The notes beneath the pieces are model-generated. The model did no database searches, was not told where the DNA came from, and worked only from the letters and a program-made list of their open reading frames with translations. From positions 1 through 64,000 of the forward strand of contig PDPT01000014.1 in assembly GCA_002746605.1 (NCBI GenBank): a stretch of DNA of 64,000 nucleotides. The letters run 5' to 3'. Source of the stretch: Ignavibacteriota bacterium. GTDB lineage: Bacteria > Bacteroidota > Ignavibacteria > Ignavibacteriales > Melioribacteraceae. The stretch's first letter is position 1; each line of letters opens with the position of its first letter. Positions 9,388-19,003 of the stretch are shown piece after piece. The position numbers and the translations under genes are program-made.

Positions 9388-10515
9388 ATGTCTGCGTTAG
9401 AAACAGAAGCAAAATCAATATTAAGAAAGTATAAGAGGGTTAATTCATGGTTTATAACAAGCTACGGAATGAACTTTTACAGAGGCTGTACTCACGATTG
9501 TGCTTATTGCGATGGTAGAGCCGAAAATTATTACACCAAAGGTGATTTCAGTAAGGATATAACCGTTAAAATAAATGCAGTAGAAGTTTTACGAAAAGAG
9601 TTAGACCCAAAACGTAGAAGAAAGAAATTAAGACGTAGTTTTATTATGCCTTGCGGAGGCGTTGGCGATAGTTACGAACCATTAGAGAAAAAATATAAGT
9701 TAACACGTAGAGCTTTGGAAGTGCTTTATGAATTTAATTTTCCCGTTCACATTTTAACAAAATCATCACTCGTTGAAAGAGACATTGATTTGCTGAAAAA
9801 AATCAATAAACAGAACAAAGTGATAATCAGTTTCAGTTTTTCTACGGCTGATGATAAAATTGCAAAAATTTTTGAACCGGGAACAACACCCCCCTCTCAA
9901 AGATTAGAAGTAATTAAAAAGTTTAAGTCTGAAGGATTTAATTGCGGAATGTTTTTAATGCCCGTAATTCCTTTTGTTACAGACACACCCGAAAAAATTT
10001 ATGAATCGATAAAACAAGGTAAAGAAGCGGGAATTGATTTTGTTATTTTCAGCGGTATGACGTTAAAAGAAGGTAAACAAAAAGATTATTTTATGAATGT
10101 TATTAAAAGACATTATCCTCAATTGGAATTAGAGTACAATAATATTTATCCTTACAATAAATGGGGAAACTCTACAAAAGAATATTATCAAACGCTTAAT
10201 TTTACTTTTGATTCCGTTACCAAAAAACTGAAAGTTGCAAAGCGAATCCCTTCTTATATCTTTAAGAATGTTTTAGCTGAAAACGATTTTGTTTCGGTTA
10301 TATTAGATCAAATAGATTACTTGTTAAAACTTAAAGGATATAAGTCTAATTTTGGTTTTGCTGCATATTCCATTTCGCAGCTTGTTGAATCTTTATCTAC
10401 TCAAAGAGGAAAACTAAAACAAATTAAGGGAGTTGGTCCTGCTGTTGAAAAAATTATTTGGGAAATTTTAGACACGGGAACTTCAAAATATTACGAAAAA
10501 TTGTTGTACAAGTAA
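9388..10515 (+). CDS. SPL-like radical SAM protein with C-terminal helix-hairpin-helix
   Basis: A radical SAM enzyme of the spore-photoproduct-lyase-like (Rv2578c-like) group. The cluster motif is CTHDCAYC with Cys34, Cys38 and Cys41 counted from the ATG at 9388. The open frame could begin at a TTG at 9346, but homologues as I know them start close to the segment seen here (SALETEAKSILRK), so the ATG is preferred. After the barrel, a tail of about 90 residues ends in IKGVGPAVEKIIWEIL, a helix-hairpin-helix of the kind that binds DNA in Pol X and other repair proteins. This fits a DNA-directed role, but the reaction is unknown. It stands alone. Confidence 0.8.
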   Translation: MSALETEAKSILRKYKRVNSWFITSYGMNFYRGCTHDCAYCDGRAENYYTKGDFSKDITVKINAVEVLRKELDPKRRRKKLRRSFIMPCGGVGDSYEPLEKKYKLTRRALEVLYEFNFPVHILTKSSLVERDIDLLKKINKQNKVIISFSFSTADDKIAKIFEPGTTPPSQRLEVIKKFKSEGFNCGMFLMPVIPFVTDTPEKIYESIKQGKEAGIDFVIFSGMTLKEGKQKDYFMNVIKRHYPQLELEYNNIYPYNKWGNSTKEYYQTLNFTFDSVTKKLKVAKRIPSYIFKNVLAENDFVSVILDQIDYLLKLKGYKSNFGFAAYSISQLVESLSTQRGKLKQIKGVGPAVEKIIWEILDTGTSKYYEKLLYK

Positions 10516-10636
10516 AATCAATTTTTGTAAACTTACAATATTTGTTTTTGCTTCATCAGGATTATTCCTATTCATTTTCAGCAAAAAATTTTTTACCTTA
10601 TATTCTAAAATATGTTTAATTATTGTCTAAGAAAAA

Positions 10637-11824
10637 ATGAAAAATCTTTTTGAAATTTCGAACAAAGAAAGCAAAAATGTAATCGGATTAATGTCCGGAA
10701 CATCACTCGATGGCGTGGATGTTGCCCTCGTAAATATTGAAGGAAGCGGAACTTTTACAAAATTAAATTTGATTGGGTTTCTTGAATATCCATTCCCCAA
10801 GGACTTAAAAAGTTGCGTGCTTAAAAATTCAGTTAAAGAAACAAGTAATGTTGAAGATATTTCACAATTAAATTTTTTACTTCCGGAAATTTATTTTGAG
10901 GCGGTTAAAACTTTGTGCAAAGATATAAATTTTGATATGGAAAAAATTGATTTAATCGGGAGCCACGGACAAACAATTCAGCATTTGCCAAAACCAACTG
11001 AATATTTTAATTACTCAATCGCATCTACTTTACAAATTGGAGATCCGGCAGTATTAGCGAAGCTAAGCGGAATTGTAACTGTCGGTGATTTTAGAACTGG
11101 TGATATTGCACTTGGAGGCGAAGGTGCTCCGCTTGTTCCTTATTTTGATTACATTATGTTCCACTCTCATCACAAAAATAGAGCATTGCTAAACATTGGA
11201 GGAATTTCAAATTTTACAATTCTTAATAAAGAAAAAGGAATGAAAGATGTTCTTGCTTTCGATACTGGACCCGGAAATATGATGATTGATACACTAACCA
11301 AAAAACTGTTCAACAAAGAATTTGACAAAGGTGGAAATATTGCCCGTTCCGGGAAATTAAACTCCGAACTTTATGAGGCTCTAAAATTACAAGATAATTA
11401 TATTGATACAAAACCTCCAAAATCAACAGGAAGAGAATATTACGGCGAAAATTTTATTGCTCCTTTGCAAAACAAATTCAGCGATATAAAAAAAGAAGAT
11501 TGGCTTTACACGGTTACAAAATTTACTGCATACGGAATTTATAGAAATTATAAACTATTTGTAAAAGATGAAACAGAAATTAATGAACTTATAATAAGCG
11601 GCGGCGGAGCAAAAAATAAGTTTCTATATGAATGCCTAAGAACAGAATTTGGAAAAAATGTAGATATTAAAATTATTGACGATATTGGTGTTTCTTCCGA
11701 TGCAAAAGAAGCTATCTGTTTTGCCGTGCTTGCCAACGAAACTATTTCCGGTAATCCTGCAAACATACCAAGAACAACCGGAGCAAGCCGACCAACTGTT
11801 TTGGGTAAAATTTGTTTGCCGTAG
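10637..11824 (+). CDS. anmK: Anhydro-N-acetylmuramic acid kinase
   Basis: Phosphorylates and opens 1,6-anhydro-MurNAc to give MurNAc-6-phosphate during cell-wall recycling in the cytoplasm. The N-terminal signature [18 protein letters not shown] is diagnostic, followed by [10 protein letters not shown], the acidic catalytic segment [19 protein letters not shown] and the ATP-site text [12 protein letters not shown]. The C-terminus has GGGAKNKFL and the usual ending [12 protein letters not shown]. 395 residues is normal. It is a single gene; no other recycling gene is nearby. No clear ribosome binding site is seen before the ATG. Confidence 0.95.
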   Translation: MKNLFEISNKESKNVIGLMSGTSLDGVDVALVNIEGSGTFTKLNLIGFLEYPFPKDLKSCVLKNSVKETSNVEDISQLNFLLPEIYFEAVKTLCKDINFDMEKIDLIGSHGQTIQHLPKPTEYFNYSIASTLQIGDPAVLAKLSGIVTVGDFRTGDIALGGEGAPLVPYFDYIMFHSHHKNRALLNIGGISNFTILNKEKGMKDVLAFDTGPGNMMIDTLTKKLFNKEFDKGGNIARSGKLNSELYEALKLQDNYIDTKPPKSTGREYYGENFIAPLQNKFSDIKKEDWLYTVTKFTAYGIYRNYKLFVKDETEINELIISGGGAKNKFLYECLRTEFGKNVDIKIIDDIGVSSDAKEAICFAVLANETISGNPANIPRTTGASRPTVLGKICLP

Positions 11825-12008
11825 GAGCTTCTTGCCTTAAACAAACAATTCCGGGCGATTTTAACTTAGTAACAATAGAAGAAGTAGAAAAACTAATTGA
11901 AGGAAATTTATCGGGAAGAGTAGAAAGATAAACCAAATTCACTTTAAAGATAACTACAATATATCCAATTATAAATTAGTCAATTTCGTTAAAAACAAAA
12001 TATTTTTT

Positions 12009-12039
12009 ATATTTCGAGTAATAAAATTACTCGAAATAT
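12009..12039. promoter_or_regulatory. Perfect 13-bp inverted repeat overlapping the start codon of the next gene
   Basis: The arm atatttcgagtaa (12009-12021) and the arm ttactcgaaatat (12027-12039) are exact reverse complements with a 5-base spacer, taaaa. The right arm contains the first two bases of the ATG at 12038. It may be an operator bound by the winged-helix protein encoded directly downstream, or an RNA hairpin that hides the start codon, since no Shine-Dalgarno sequence is present. Confidence 0.75.
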
Positions 12040-12583
12040 GCTAAAGTCAATAATTACATCAGAGACAAAAATAAAACTTCTATTAAGATTCTTTCTTAAT
12101 CCGAAAACAAAAGGATACTTGCGGCAACTCAGCAATGAGTTTAATGAATCATCCAACGGAATAAGAGTTGAACTAAATAAATTATCCGAAGCGAAAATTT
12201 TAATTTCGGAATTTGAAGGACGTAATAAAGTTTACACAGCAAACACAAAACATCCTTTATTTAACGAACTTAGAAACATTGTGTTAAAATCCACAGGTAT
12301 TGATAAAGTAATTTCTAACATAATACAAAAAGTAGGAATTGTGGAAAAAGCTTTTATTAGAGGAGATTACGCCGTAGGAAACGATAGCGGATTAATTGAA
12401 CTTGTAATTGTTGGCAGTAAATTAAACTTTAATGAAATAGAACGTGTTAGAAAAAAAACGGAAAAGTTAATTGAAAGAAAAATTTCCATTTTACTTTTAA
12501 CATCCGAAGAATATCAACCTTTAAAAATAAATTTCAGTAAAGAACCATTCTTTACTTTAGTAGAGAAAAAGGAAAATAAATAG
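12038..12583 (+). CDS. Winged-helix regulator with degenerate nucleotidyltransferase domain
   Basis: A 181-residue protein. Residues 1-75 form a winged helix (LRQLSNEFNESSNGIRVELNK). Residues about 105-170 resemble a minimal nucleotidyltransferase fold, but the usual GS...G...SDIDL catalytic text appears as RGDYAVGNDSGLIEL, so the catalytic Asp pair is not kept. From memory, similar proteins sit at the head of polysaccharide loci in Bacteroidota. That matches its place here, before glycosyltransferase and flippase genes. It probably regulates this locus, perhaps through the palindrome over its own start; that last step is inference. Confidence 0.75.
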   Translation: MLKSIITSETKIKLLLRFFLNPKTKGYLRQLSNEFNESSNGIRVELNKLSEAKILISEFEGRNKVYTANTKHPLFNELRNIVLKSTGIDKVISNIIQKVGIVEKAFIRGDYAVGNDSGLIELVIVGSKLNFNEIERVRKKTEKLIERKISILLLTSEEYQPLKINFSKEPFFTLVEKKENK

Positions 12584-12587
12584 AAAA

Positions 12588-13667
12588 ATGTTTTTACTTA
12601 TAATATATGCATCCGTATCAATCTTTTTTTCATTTTTATGTTCAATCTTGGAAGCAGTTTTACTTAGTATAACTCCAACTTTTCTTAACATAAAAAAACA
12701 AGAAAAAAAATCTTTTGCGTTTACTCTCGAAAAGTTGAAAGCAGATATTGATAAACCGCTCATTACTATTTTAACAATAAATACAATTGCTCACACGGTT
12801 GGGGCAATACTTGTCGGAGTTCAATCAGAGCAGGCATTTGGTTCAGGAAATAATATGATCGGAATTGTTTCTGCTATTATGACATTGTTAATTTTAATCT
12901 TATCCGAAATAATCCCTAAAACTATCGGAGCAACTTATTGGAAACAACTTGCTAATTTTACTTCTAAAACTCTGATAATTATGATGTTTCCTTTAAAATG
13001 GACAGGTATTCTTTGGCTGTTACAGATAACGACTAAACTTATAGGCAAAGCTTCTCATGGAAGTGCATTGAGTCGTTCAGAGTTCTCCGCAATGGCTGAA
13101 GCAGCAAGAAAAACGGGTGTTTTTGATGAAACGGAATTTAACTTTATTAAAAACTTAGTTAATTTTAAGCAGGTTTTGGCAAAAGATATTATGACACCGA
13201 GAACCGTAATAAAATTAGGCTCTTCCGATACTTCCATTCAAGAATTTTATGATAAGAATAAAGATTTATTGTTTTCGCGAATACCTATTTATGAAGGCAG
13301 TACGGATAACATAACAGGTTATGTACTTAAAGATGAAATATTAAAAAAAATTGCCGATAATGAAAATCATTTAACATTAAAGGATATTAAGCGAAATATC
13401 ATTATTAAAAATAGAGAAACACCAATACCTTTTTTACTTGAAGAGTTTATTACTAAAAAAGAACACATCGCTCTTGTGGTTGATGAATTCGGATCTGTTG
13501 CCGGATTAATAACAATGGAAGATGTAATTGAAACTCTGCTCGGTCTTGAAATAATTGATGAATCTGATAAGAACCACGATATGCAGCATTTGGCAAGAAC
13601 CATCTGGGAAGAAAGAGCAAAGAAATATGGCTTACTTAAAAACAATGAAAATAATGAAGGTGAGTAA
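12588..13667 (+). CDS. CNNM/DUF21 transmembrane protein with CBS pair
   Basis: An integral inner-membrane protein. Residues 1-150 hold several transmembrane helices of the CNNM (DUF21) type, followed by two CBS domains (about 195-320) recognisable from DIMTPRTVIKL and ALVVDEFGSVAGLITMEDV. The C-terminal CorC_HlyC domain found in longer relatives is absent, giving 359 residues. The family exports or regulates Mg2+ and similar divalent cations. It begins 4 bases after the regulator and ends 3 bases before the glycosyltransferase, so it is co-transcribed with the polysaccharide genes, but a direct role in glycan synthesis is not implied. Confidence 0.85.
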   Translation: MFLLIIYASVSIFFSFLCSILEAVLLSITPTFLNIKKQEKKSFAFTLEKLKADIDKPLITILTINTIAHTVGAILVGVQSEQAFGSGNNMIGIVSAIMTLLILILSEIIPKTIGATYWKQLANFTSKTLIIMMFPLKWTGILWLLQITTKLIGKASHGSALSRSEFSAMAEAARKTGVFDETEFNFIKNLVNFKQVLAKDIMTPRTVIKLGSSDTSIQEFYDKNKDLLFSRIPIYEGSTDNITGYVLKDEILKKIADNENHLTLKDIKRNIIIKNRETPIPFLLEEFITKKEHIALVVDEFGSVAGLITMEDVIETLLGLEIIDESDKNHDMQHLARTIWEERAKKYGLLKNNENNEGE

Positions 13668-13670
13668 ACT

Positions 13671-14870
13671 GTGAATATAGGAATGATTTTAGATAAAGAA
13701 TTCTATGGCGATATGCGTGTTGAAAACGAGGTTATGGCTTTAACTAAAGCCGGATTTAATGTTTTTGTCTATTCCTTTAGTTACAATGGTAAAGATAGTG
13801 TAGAAAATTTTCATAGCGCTGCAATTGTAAAATTTTCCGTTTCAAAAAAAATCATCTGGAAATTAAGAGGGTTAACAAATACAATCTTTAATTTTTATCC
13901 GACTTATTTAACAAATTTATTCAAGAAAAGAATTAAGAACGATAATATTAATGTTCTGCATATTCATGATTTATTTCTTTTACCGGTAGGTCTTAAACTT
14001 AAAAAAATATTTCCCGAAATTAAATTAGTAGGAGATTTGCACGAAAATTACGTAGAGGGACTAAAATATTATAAGTTCGCTAATACTTTCCCCGGTAATA
14101 TTTTAATTTCAATTCCTAAGTGGGAAAAATCGGAAATTGAATGGTGTAAAAAATATGACCACATTATAACCGTTATTGATGAAGCTGTTGAACGCTATGC
14201 TAAACTCGGTGTTCCTAAAAATAAAATAAATGTTGTTGCCAATTATGTTAATAGTAATTCTTTTTTAGAAACCAACAAAAACAGTTCGATAGAAAAAAAG
14301 GAAAGTGCGTTTTCAGCTTTGTACATTGGCGGATTTGACATACATCGAGGATTAGAAAGTGTTGTAAAAGCTATCCCAAAGATAATAGAAGAAATTCCTA
14401 ACTTTAAATTAATTTTGGTGGGAAGAGGAAGAAATGAGCAAGACTTAAAAAATATTGCAGAAAAACTTAATGTAAGTAAACATATTTCTTTTGAAGGATT
14501 TCAAAAACCAAAGTTTCTTCCTAAATATATTAAGTCTGCCGATGTTTGTTTAATTCCTCATTTAAAAACTGTTCATACGGATAATACAATTCCCCACAAA
14601 CTATTTCACTATATGATACTCGGCAAACCTGTTCTAGCTTCTAATTGTAATCCTATAGAAAGAATCATAAAAGATGCAAAAGCCGGTTTAATCTATAGAT
14701 CTAACAACGAAAAAGATTTTGCCGAAAAATTTTTAGAACTATATAAAAATCCCCAAAGCCTAATAGAAATGGGCGAAAATGGCATAGAAGCTGTTAAGAC
14801 CAAATATAATTGGGAACAAACAAGTGAGAATCTTATTAATCTTTATAAAAAAATTGATAGAAAAAAATAA
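13671..14870 (+). CDS. Glycosyltransferase family 4 (GT-B)
   Basis: A GT-B glycosyltransferase of 399 residues. It starts at GTG with ggtgag about 10 bases upstream. The acceptor half begins GMILDKEFYGDMRVENEV and includes HIHDLFLLPVG and DLHENYVEG; the donor half carries LYIGGFDIHRGLESV, LVGRGRN and the family-4 acidic region around LIPHLKTVHTDNTIPHKLF, followed by GKPVLAS. It probably adds a sugar from a nucleotide donor to a lipid-linked glycan at the cytoplasmic face. The sugar cannot be assigned. Confidence 0.88.
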   Translation: MNIGMILDKEFYGDMRVENEVMALTKAGFNVFVYSFSYNGKDSVENFHSAAIVKFSVSKKIIWKLRGLTNTIFNFYPTYLTNLFKKRIKNDNINVLHIHDLFLLPVGLKLKKIFPEIKLVGDLHENYVEGLKYYKFANTFPGNILISIPKWEKSEIEWCKKYDHIITVIDEAVERYAKLGVPKNKINVVANYVNSNSFLETNKNSSIEKKESAFSALYIGGFDIHRGLESVVKAIPKIIEEIPNFKLILVGRGRNEQDLKNIAEKLNVSKHISFEGFQKPKFLPKYIKSADVCLIPHLKTVHTDNTIPHKLFHYMILGKPVLASNCNPIERIIKDAKAGLIYRSNNEKDFAEKFLELYKNPQSLIEMGENGIEAVKTKYNWEQTSENLINLYKKIDRKK

Positions 14871-14882
14871 CGGATAAATTAC

Positions 14883-16979
14883 ATGTTGCAAGCAATAATA
14901 AAAAAAGGAAAAGTTCTTTCTGAAAAAGTTCCGGTTCCAAAAGTTTCGGGTAACACAATATTAATTGAAGTTCATAAAAGTTGTATATCTTCCGGTACCG
15001 AACTAAAAAGTTTATCTGCCAGTAAAAAATCACTTTACCAAAAAGCAAAAGAAAAACCTGAAAAAGTAATAAAAGTTGTTAATAAAATTAAAAGTGACGG
15101 TATAAAAAATGCGATTGATTTTGTAAATAGAGAATTAAACACAGGTACCTCAACAGGATATTCTCTCAGCGGAAAAGTTTTAGAAGTAGGAAGAAATATT
15201 AGCGATATTAAAGTTGGTGATAGAGTTGCTGCTGCCGGAGCAAAAAATGCTTTTCATGCAGAAATTGTTGAAGTACCGAGAAATCTTATTGTAAAAATAC
15301 CTGATGAAATAAACTATTCAGATGCCGCTACAGTTGCTTTAGGTGCAATAGCAATGCAGGGGGTAAGGCGTGCAGATTTAAAACTTGGTGAAATGGTTGT
15401 TGTTTTTGGTACCGGTGTATTGGGATTATTAACAATTCAATTGTTAAAAAAATCGGGTGTAAGAGTTGCAGCTATTGACTTAGATGAAAAACGATTGGAA
15501 CTTGCAAAACATTATGGAGCTGAACTAATACTTAATGGAGCTAATGATTTTGTTTTACAAATAATTAACTGGAGCGGAGGTTTTGGAGCTGATGCTGTTT
15601 TATTTACAGCGGCAACTTCAGATAGCAAACCTCTTTCAGATTCATTTAAAATGTGTAAACGTAAAGGAAAGGTAGTTTTAATAGGGGTTTCCGGTATGTT
15701 GATAAATAGAGAAGATATTTATTCTAAAGAATTAGATTTTCTAATTTCAACATCTTACGGACCAGGACGCTATGATAGCAACTACGAAGAAGAAGGAAAA
15801 GATTATCCTTATGCTTATGTACGCTGGACAGAAAATCGTAATATGAGTGAATATATCAGACTTATATCACAAAAAGAGATTGATGTTGAAAAAATGATTT
15901 CCCACCATTTTGAGATTAAAAAAGTTGATGAAGCTTTTCTAAAAGCAAATTCGCCTAACTCATTAATGATAATTTTAGATTATCCAAAACATGAAGAAAA
16001 ATTTGAAAATAAAATTATTATCTCAGAGGCAGTTGAAAAAAATAAATTCAACATTGCGCTTGTAGGAACCGGTAATTTTGCAAAATCTATGCACCTCCCG
16101 ATAATTAGTTCTTTAAAAGACAAATTTAAATTAAAAGCCGTAGTTAATAAAACCGGATTCAAAGCCAAAAACATTGCTGAAAATTATGAAGCAGCTTATG
16201 TAACAACAAACTATAGTGAAGTATTAAATGATAAAGATATAAACACAATTTTAATTTGTACAAGACATAATAGCCACGCATCTTTAGTAATAGATGCATT
16301 AAAAGCAGGTAAAAATGTTTTTGTCGAAAAACCTTTATCTACAAATGAAGAAGAATTAAATCAAATTATTAATTTTTATTCGAAAGCTACAAGTAAAAAA
16401 CCTATTTTATTTGTAGGATACAACAGGCGATTTAGTAAATACATACAAGAAATAAAACTTCATACTCAAAACAGAATTAATCCTTTAATAATTAACTATA
16501 GAATGAATGCAGGTTTTCTCCCTGAAGACCACTGGACACACATTGAGGGTGGACGTATAATTGGAGAAGCTTGCCATATAATAGATTTAATAGGCTTTTT
16601 GGCAGATGCAAAAATTTCATCCATTTCTTTTGAAGAAATTACACCGTCAAATAAAATGTATCAAAGTTCCGATAACAAAAATATTTTGCTAAAATATGAA
16701 GACGGTTCAATTGCTAACATTCAATATTTTGCAATCGGTTCAAAAAAACTTTCAAAGGAATATATGGAAGTACACTTTGATGGAAAATCAATAATAATGG
16801 ATGATTACAAAGAATTGAAAAGTTATAATTGTAAAATCAAAAATATTTCTTCAAAAATTTCCGATAAAGGACATAATGAAGAATGGCTGGCTTTTTATAA
16901 AGCACTACGCACCGGGAATTGGGCTATTAGTTATAATTCGCTTATTGAAACGAGTTTAGCAACATTTGCGGTTAAGTAA
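14883..16979 (+). CDS. Fused zinc-type alcohol dehydrogenase and Gfo/Idh/MocA oxidoreductase
   Basis: A 698-residue bi-domain oxidoreductase. Residues 1-360 are a medium-chain dehydrogenase/reductase with NAD(P) motif VVFGTGVLGLLTIQLL; residues about 385-698 are a Gfo/Idh/MocA dehydrogenase with ALVGTGNFAKSMHLPII and EKPLSTNEEE. The fusion is known from polysaccharide and sugar-acid loci in several phyla, where two successive oxidation or reduction steps on a nucleotide sugar are suspected. The stop and the next ATG share a base (TAATG), which indicates translational coupling to the GT2 gene. Confidence 0.87.
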   Translation: MLQAIIKKGKVLSEKVPVPKVSGNTILIEVHKSCISSGTELKSLSASKKSLYQKAKEKPEKVIKVVNKIKSDGIKNAIDFVNRELNTGTSTGYSLSGKVLEVGRNISDIKVGDRVAAAGAKNAFHAEIVEVPRNLIVKIPDEINYSDAATVALGAIAMQGVRRADLKLGEMVVVFGTGVLGLLTIQLLKKSGVRVAAIDLDEKRLELAKHYGAELILNGANDFVLQIINWSGGFGADAVLFTAATSDSKPLSDSFKMCKRKGKVVLIGVSGMLINREDIYSKELDFLISTSYGPGRYDSNYEEEGKDYPYAYVRWTENRNMSEYIRLISQKEIDVEKMISHHFEIKKVDEAFLKANSPNSLMIILDYPKHEEKFENKIIISEAVEKNKFNIALVGTGNFAKSMHLPIISSLKDKFKLKAVVNKTGFKAKNIAENYEAAYVTTNYSEVLNDKDINTILICTRHNSHASLVIDALKAGKNVFVEKPLSTNEEELNQIINFYSKATSKKPILFVGYNRRFSKYIQEIKLHTQNRINPLIINYRMNAGFLPEDHWTHIEGGRIIGEACHIIDLIGFLADAKISSISFEEITPSNKMYQSSDNKNILLKYEDGSIANIQYFAIGSKKLSKEYMEVHFDGKSIIMDDYKELKSYNCKIKNISSKISDKGHNEEWLAFYKALRTGNWAISYNSLIETSLATFAVK

Positions 16980-17875
16980 TGATAGAAACGAAAATTAAAA
17001 AATACAAATTTGCTTTTGTTATACTACATTATAATACTATTGAAGAAACTGAAGTTTGTATTTCCTCTATTTTACAAAACATAAAAGAAGAAAATATTTT
17101 TTTGGTTATTGTAGATAATAATTCTCCCAACAAAACAGGAGAAATTTTACAAGAAAAATATAAGACTTTAACAAATATTACCGTTATTATTAATAATACC
17201 AATTTAGGTTTTGCTAAGGGTAATAATATTGGCTTTAATTATGCAAAATATCAATTAAAAGCAGACTTTATTGCATTAATAAATAACGATACTTTTATTA
17301 AGCAATCCGATTTTATTAAAAAAATATATGAAAAATTCGCAGAAAACAAATTTCATATATTAGGACCTGATATAGTTTCAACAAAAAATAATAAACATCA
17401 AAATCCAAGGAAATTAACCTTACAAGATAAAGATGTACTTAAAAAAAATCTCAGACTTTATTATGTATTGTTAATACTTAATTATTTCTATATAGATAAA
17501 ATCGTTGAAAATATTAAAAAGAAATTTATAAAGAAAAGTATTGTACATATTGAAACAGAAATAAAAATAGATTGGAAACAAGAGCAAGAAAATGTAAAAC
17601 TACATGGAAGTGCTTTAATATTTTCTCCTCTATACATAAAACTATATGAAGGTTTAAATCCTGATACATTTATGTATTCCGAAGAAGCTATTTTATATTT
17701 TATAGCTCAGCGTGATAAATTAAAAATGCTTTATTTCCCATCTATACAAATATTACACAATGAGGATATTTCAACAAATTCAATTTATAACACAAATATA
17801 TATAAGCGTAGATTTTACTATAAAAACTTTATTAAATCCGGAAAAGTATTATTAAAATTGATGAATAACAAATAA
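16979..17875 (+). CDS. Glycosyltransferase family 2 (GT-A)
   Basis: A cytoplasmic GT-A glycosyltransferase, 298 residues. The N-terminal fold shows VILHYNTIEETEVCISSI, the nucleotide-binding VDNNSPNKTG, the NLGFAKGNNIGF motif and the metal-binding LINNDT (DXD-like). The C-terminal part has GSALIFSP and MYSEEAILYF, typical of rhamnosyltransferase-like members. Coupled to the preceding gene by a one-base overlap. The donor sugar is not assignable. Confidence 0.87.
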   Translation: MIETKIKKYKFAFVILHYNTIEETEVCISSILQNIKEENIFLVIVDNNSPNKTGEILQEKYKTLTNITVIINNTNLGFAKGNNIGFNYAKYQLKADFIALINNDTFIKQSDFIKKIYEKFAENKFHILGPDIVSTKNNKHQNPRKLTLQDKDVLKKNLRLYYVLLILNYFYIDKIVENIKKKFIKKSIVHIETEIKIDWKQEQENVKLHGSALIFSPLYIKLYEGLNPDTFMYSEEAILYFIAQRDKLKMLYFPSIQILHNEDISTNSIYNTNIYKRRFYYKNFIKSGKVLLKLMNNK

Positions 17876-17909
17876 TAACAATTTAATTTTGGGGAGAAAT
17901 TTTTTATTT

Positions 17910-18920
17910 ATGAAAGAAAACAAATTTACATGCAGAATTTGTAAAAACCATGAAAATAATGTTTCTTTTTTTGTTAAAGAAATGTTGTTCGGAACAGAAG
18001 AAAAGTTTGAATATGTAGAATGTGCAAATTGTAAATGTATTCAAATTAAAGAGATACCCGAAAATCTGGAAGTTTTTTATCCGGAGAATTATGTTTCTTT
18101 TGTAGGTTCATTTTCTTTGAGTGATAATTTCATTAAATACTTTTTCAAGAAAAAAATGGCAAAAGATTATCTACAGGGAAGAAAAACATTAATATCTTCA
18201 TTTTTACAAAAAAAATACGGATTAAGTTTTGTAGAAAAAATTAAACCAACCAATATTAATTTTAACTCTAAAATTTTAGATATTGGTTCAGGTAATGGAA
18301 ATCGTATTATAGGTCTTTCTAAATACGGATTCAATAATATAACAGGAGTTGATCCATTTATTAAAGAAGATCTTTTGTACAACAAAAAAGTTAAAATATA
18401 TAAAAAAAACTTTTATGATTTATATAATAAATATGATTTAGTAATGTTAAATCATTCTTTTGAACATATGACTGAGCCAAAAAAAGTTTTAAAGAAACTT
18501 AATACATTTTTAGATATAAATTCCTTCGCACTAATTCGAGTGCCTGTTTCAAATTCTTATGCATGGAAAAAATATAGAGAAAATTGGGTAGCTTTAGATG
18601 CACCGAGACATATTTACCTTCATAATACAAAAACTATGGAATTACTTTCAGAGCAAACAGGTTTTTATTTAGAACATGTTATCTACGATTCAACCGAATA
18701 TCAATTTGTTGGTAGCGAACAGTACTCAAAAGGAATCTCTATGTTCAGTGAAAAATCATATTATCAAAATAAAAATAAATCCATTTTTTCTGATGAACAA
18801 ATAAAGCACTTTGAAGCTAAAGCAAAAGAGTTGAATAAAATGAAACAAGGAGATGCTGCGTGTTTTTATTTGAAAAAAATAAAGGAAATTCAACACATTG
18901 AAAGAAGAAAAATTAATTAA
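17910..18920 (+). CDS. Zinc-ribbon class I methyltransferase, copy 1 of a tandem duplication
   Basis: Starts at the ATG at 17910 behind ggggag; an in-frame TTG at 17889 lies in the leader and is less likely, because the second copy starts at the equivalent ATG. The N-terminal CRICKN...CANCK resembles a zinc ribbon. A SAM-binding fold follows with ILDIGSGNGNRII and LVMLNHSFEHMTEPKKVL, typical of methyltransferases in O-antigen and exopolysaccharide loci. Compared with copy 2, the stop codon has changed from TAA to CAA, so this product has extra residues (IQHIERRKIN). The motif I residues also differ between the copies. Confidence 0.85.
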   Translation: MKENKFTCRICKNHENNVSFFVKEMLFGTEEKFEYVECANCKCIQIKEIPENLEVFYPENYVSFVGSFSLSDNFIKYFFKKKMAKDYLQGRKTLISSFLQKKYGLSFVEKIKPTNINFNSKILDIGSGNGNRIIGLSKYGFNNITGVDPFIKEDLLYNKKVKIYKKNFYDLYNKYDLVMLNHSFEHMTEPKKVLKKLNTFLDINSFALIRVPVSNSYAWKKYRENWVALDAPRHIYLHNTKTMELLSEQTGFYLEHVIYDSTEYQFVGSEQYSKGISMFSEKSYYQNKNKSIFSDEQIKHFEAKAKELNKMKQGDAACFYLKKIKEIQHIERRKIN

Positions 18921-18942
18921 GGAAATCAGATTACTCAAATAA
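18898..18942 (+). pseudogene. Truncated 5' remnant of the toroid-protein gene
   Basis: From a TTG at 18898 the frame reads LKEEKLIKEIRLLK and stops at 18940-18942. This matches the start of the gene at 19995 (LKKEKLIEEIVLLE) and its position relative to the methyltransferase. It marks the right end of the first unit of a tandem duplication with a period of about 1095 bases. Confidence 0.75.
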
Positions 18943-19003
18943 TGGGTTCAGATATAATTTTAATAAAAAATAACTATTTAATTTTTGGGAAGGAATTTTA
19001 TTT

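Noticed and set aside
11821..11931. Open stretch of 36 codons after anmK ([16 protein letters not shown]...)
   Set aside because: It has no start or ribosome site and no recognised family. AnmK already has its normal C-terminus, so it may be a remnant or chance.
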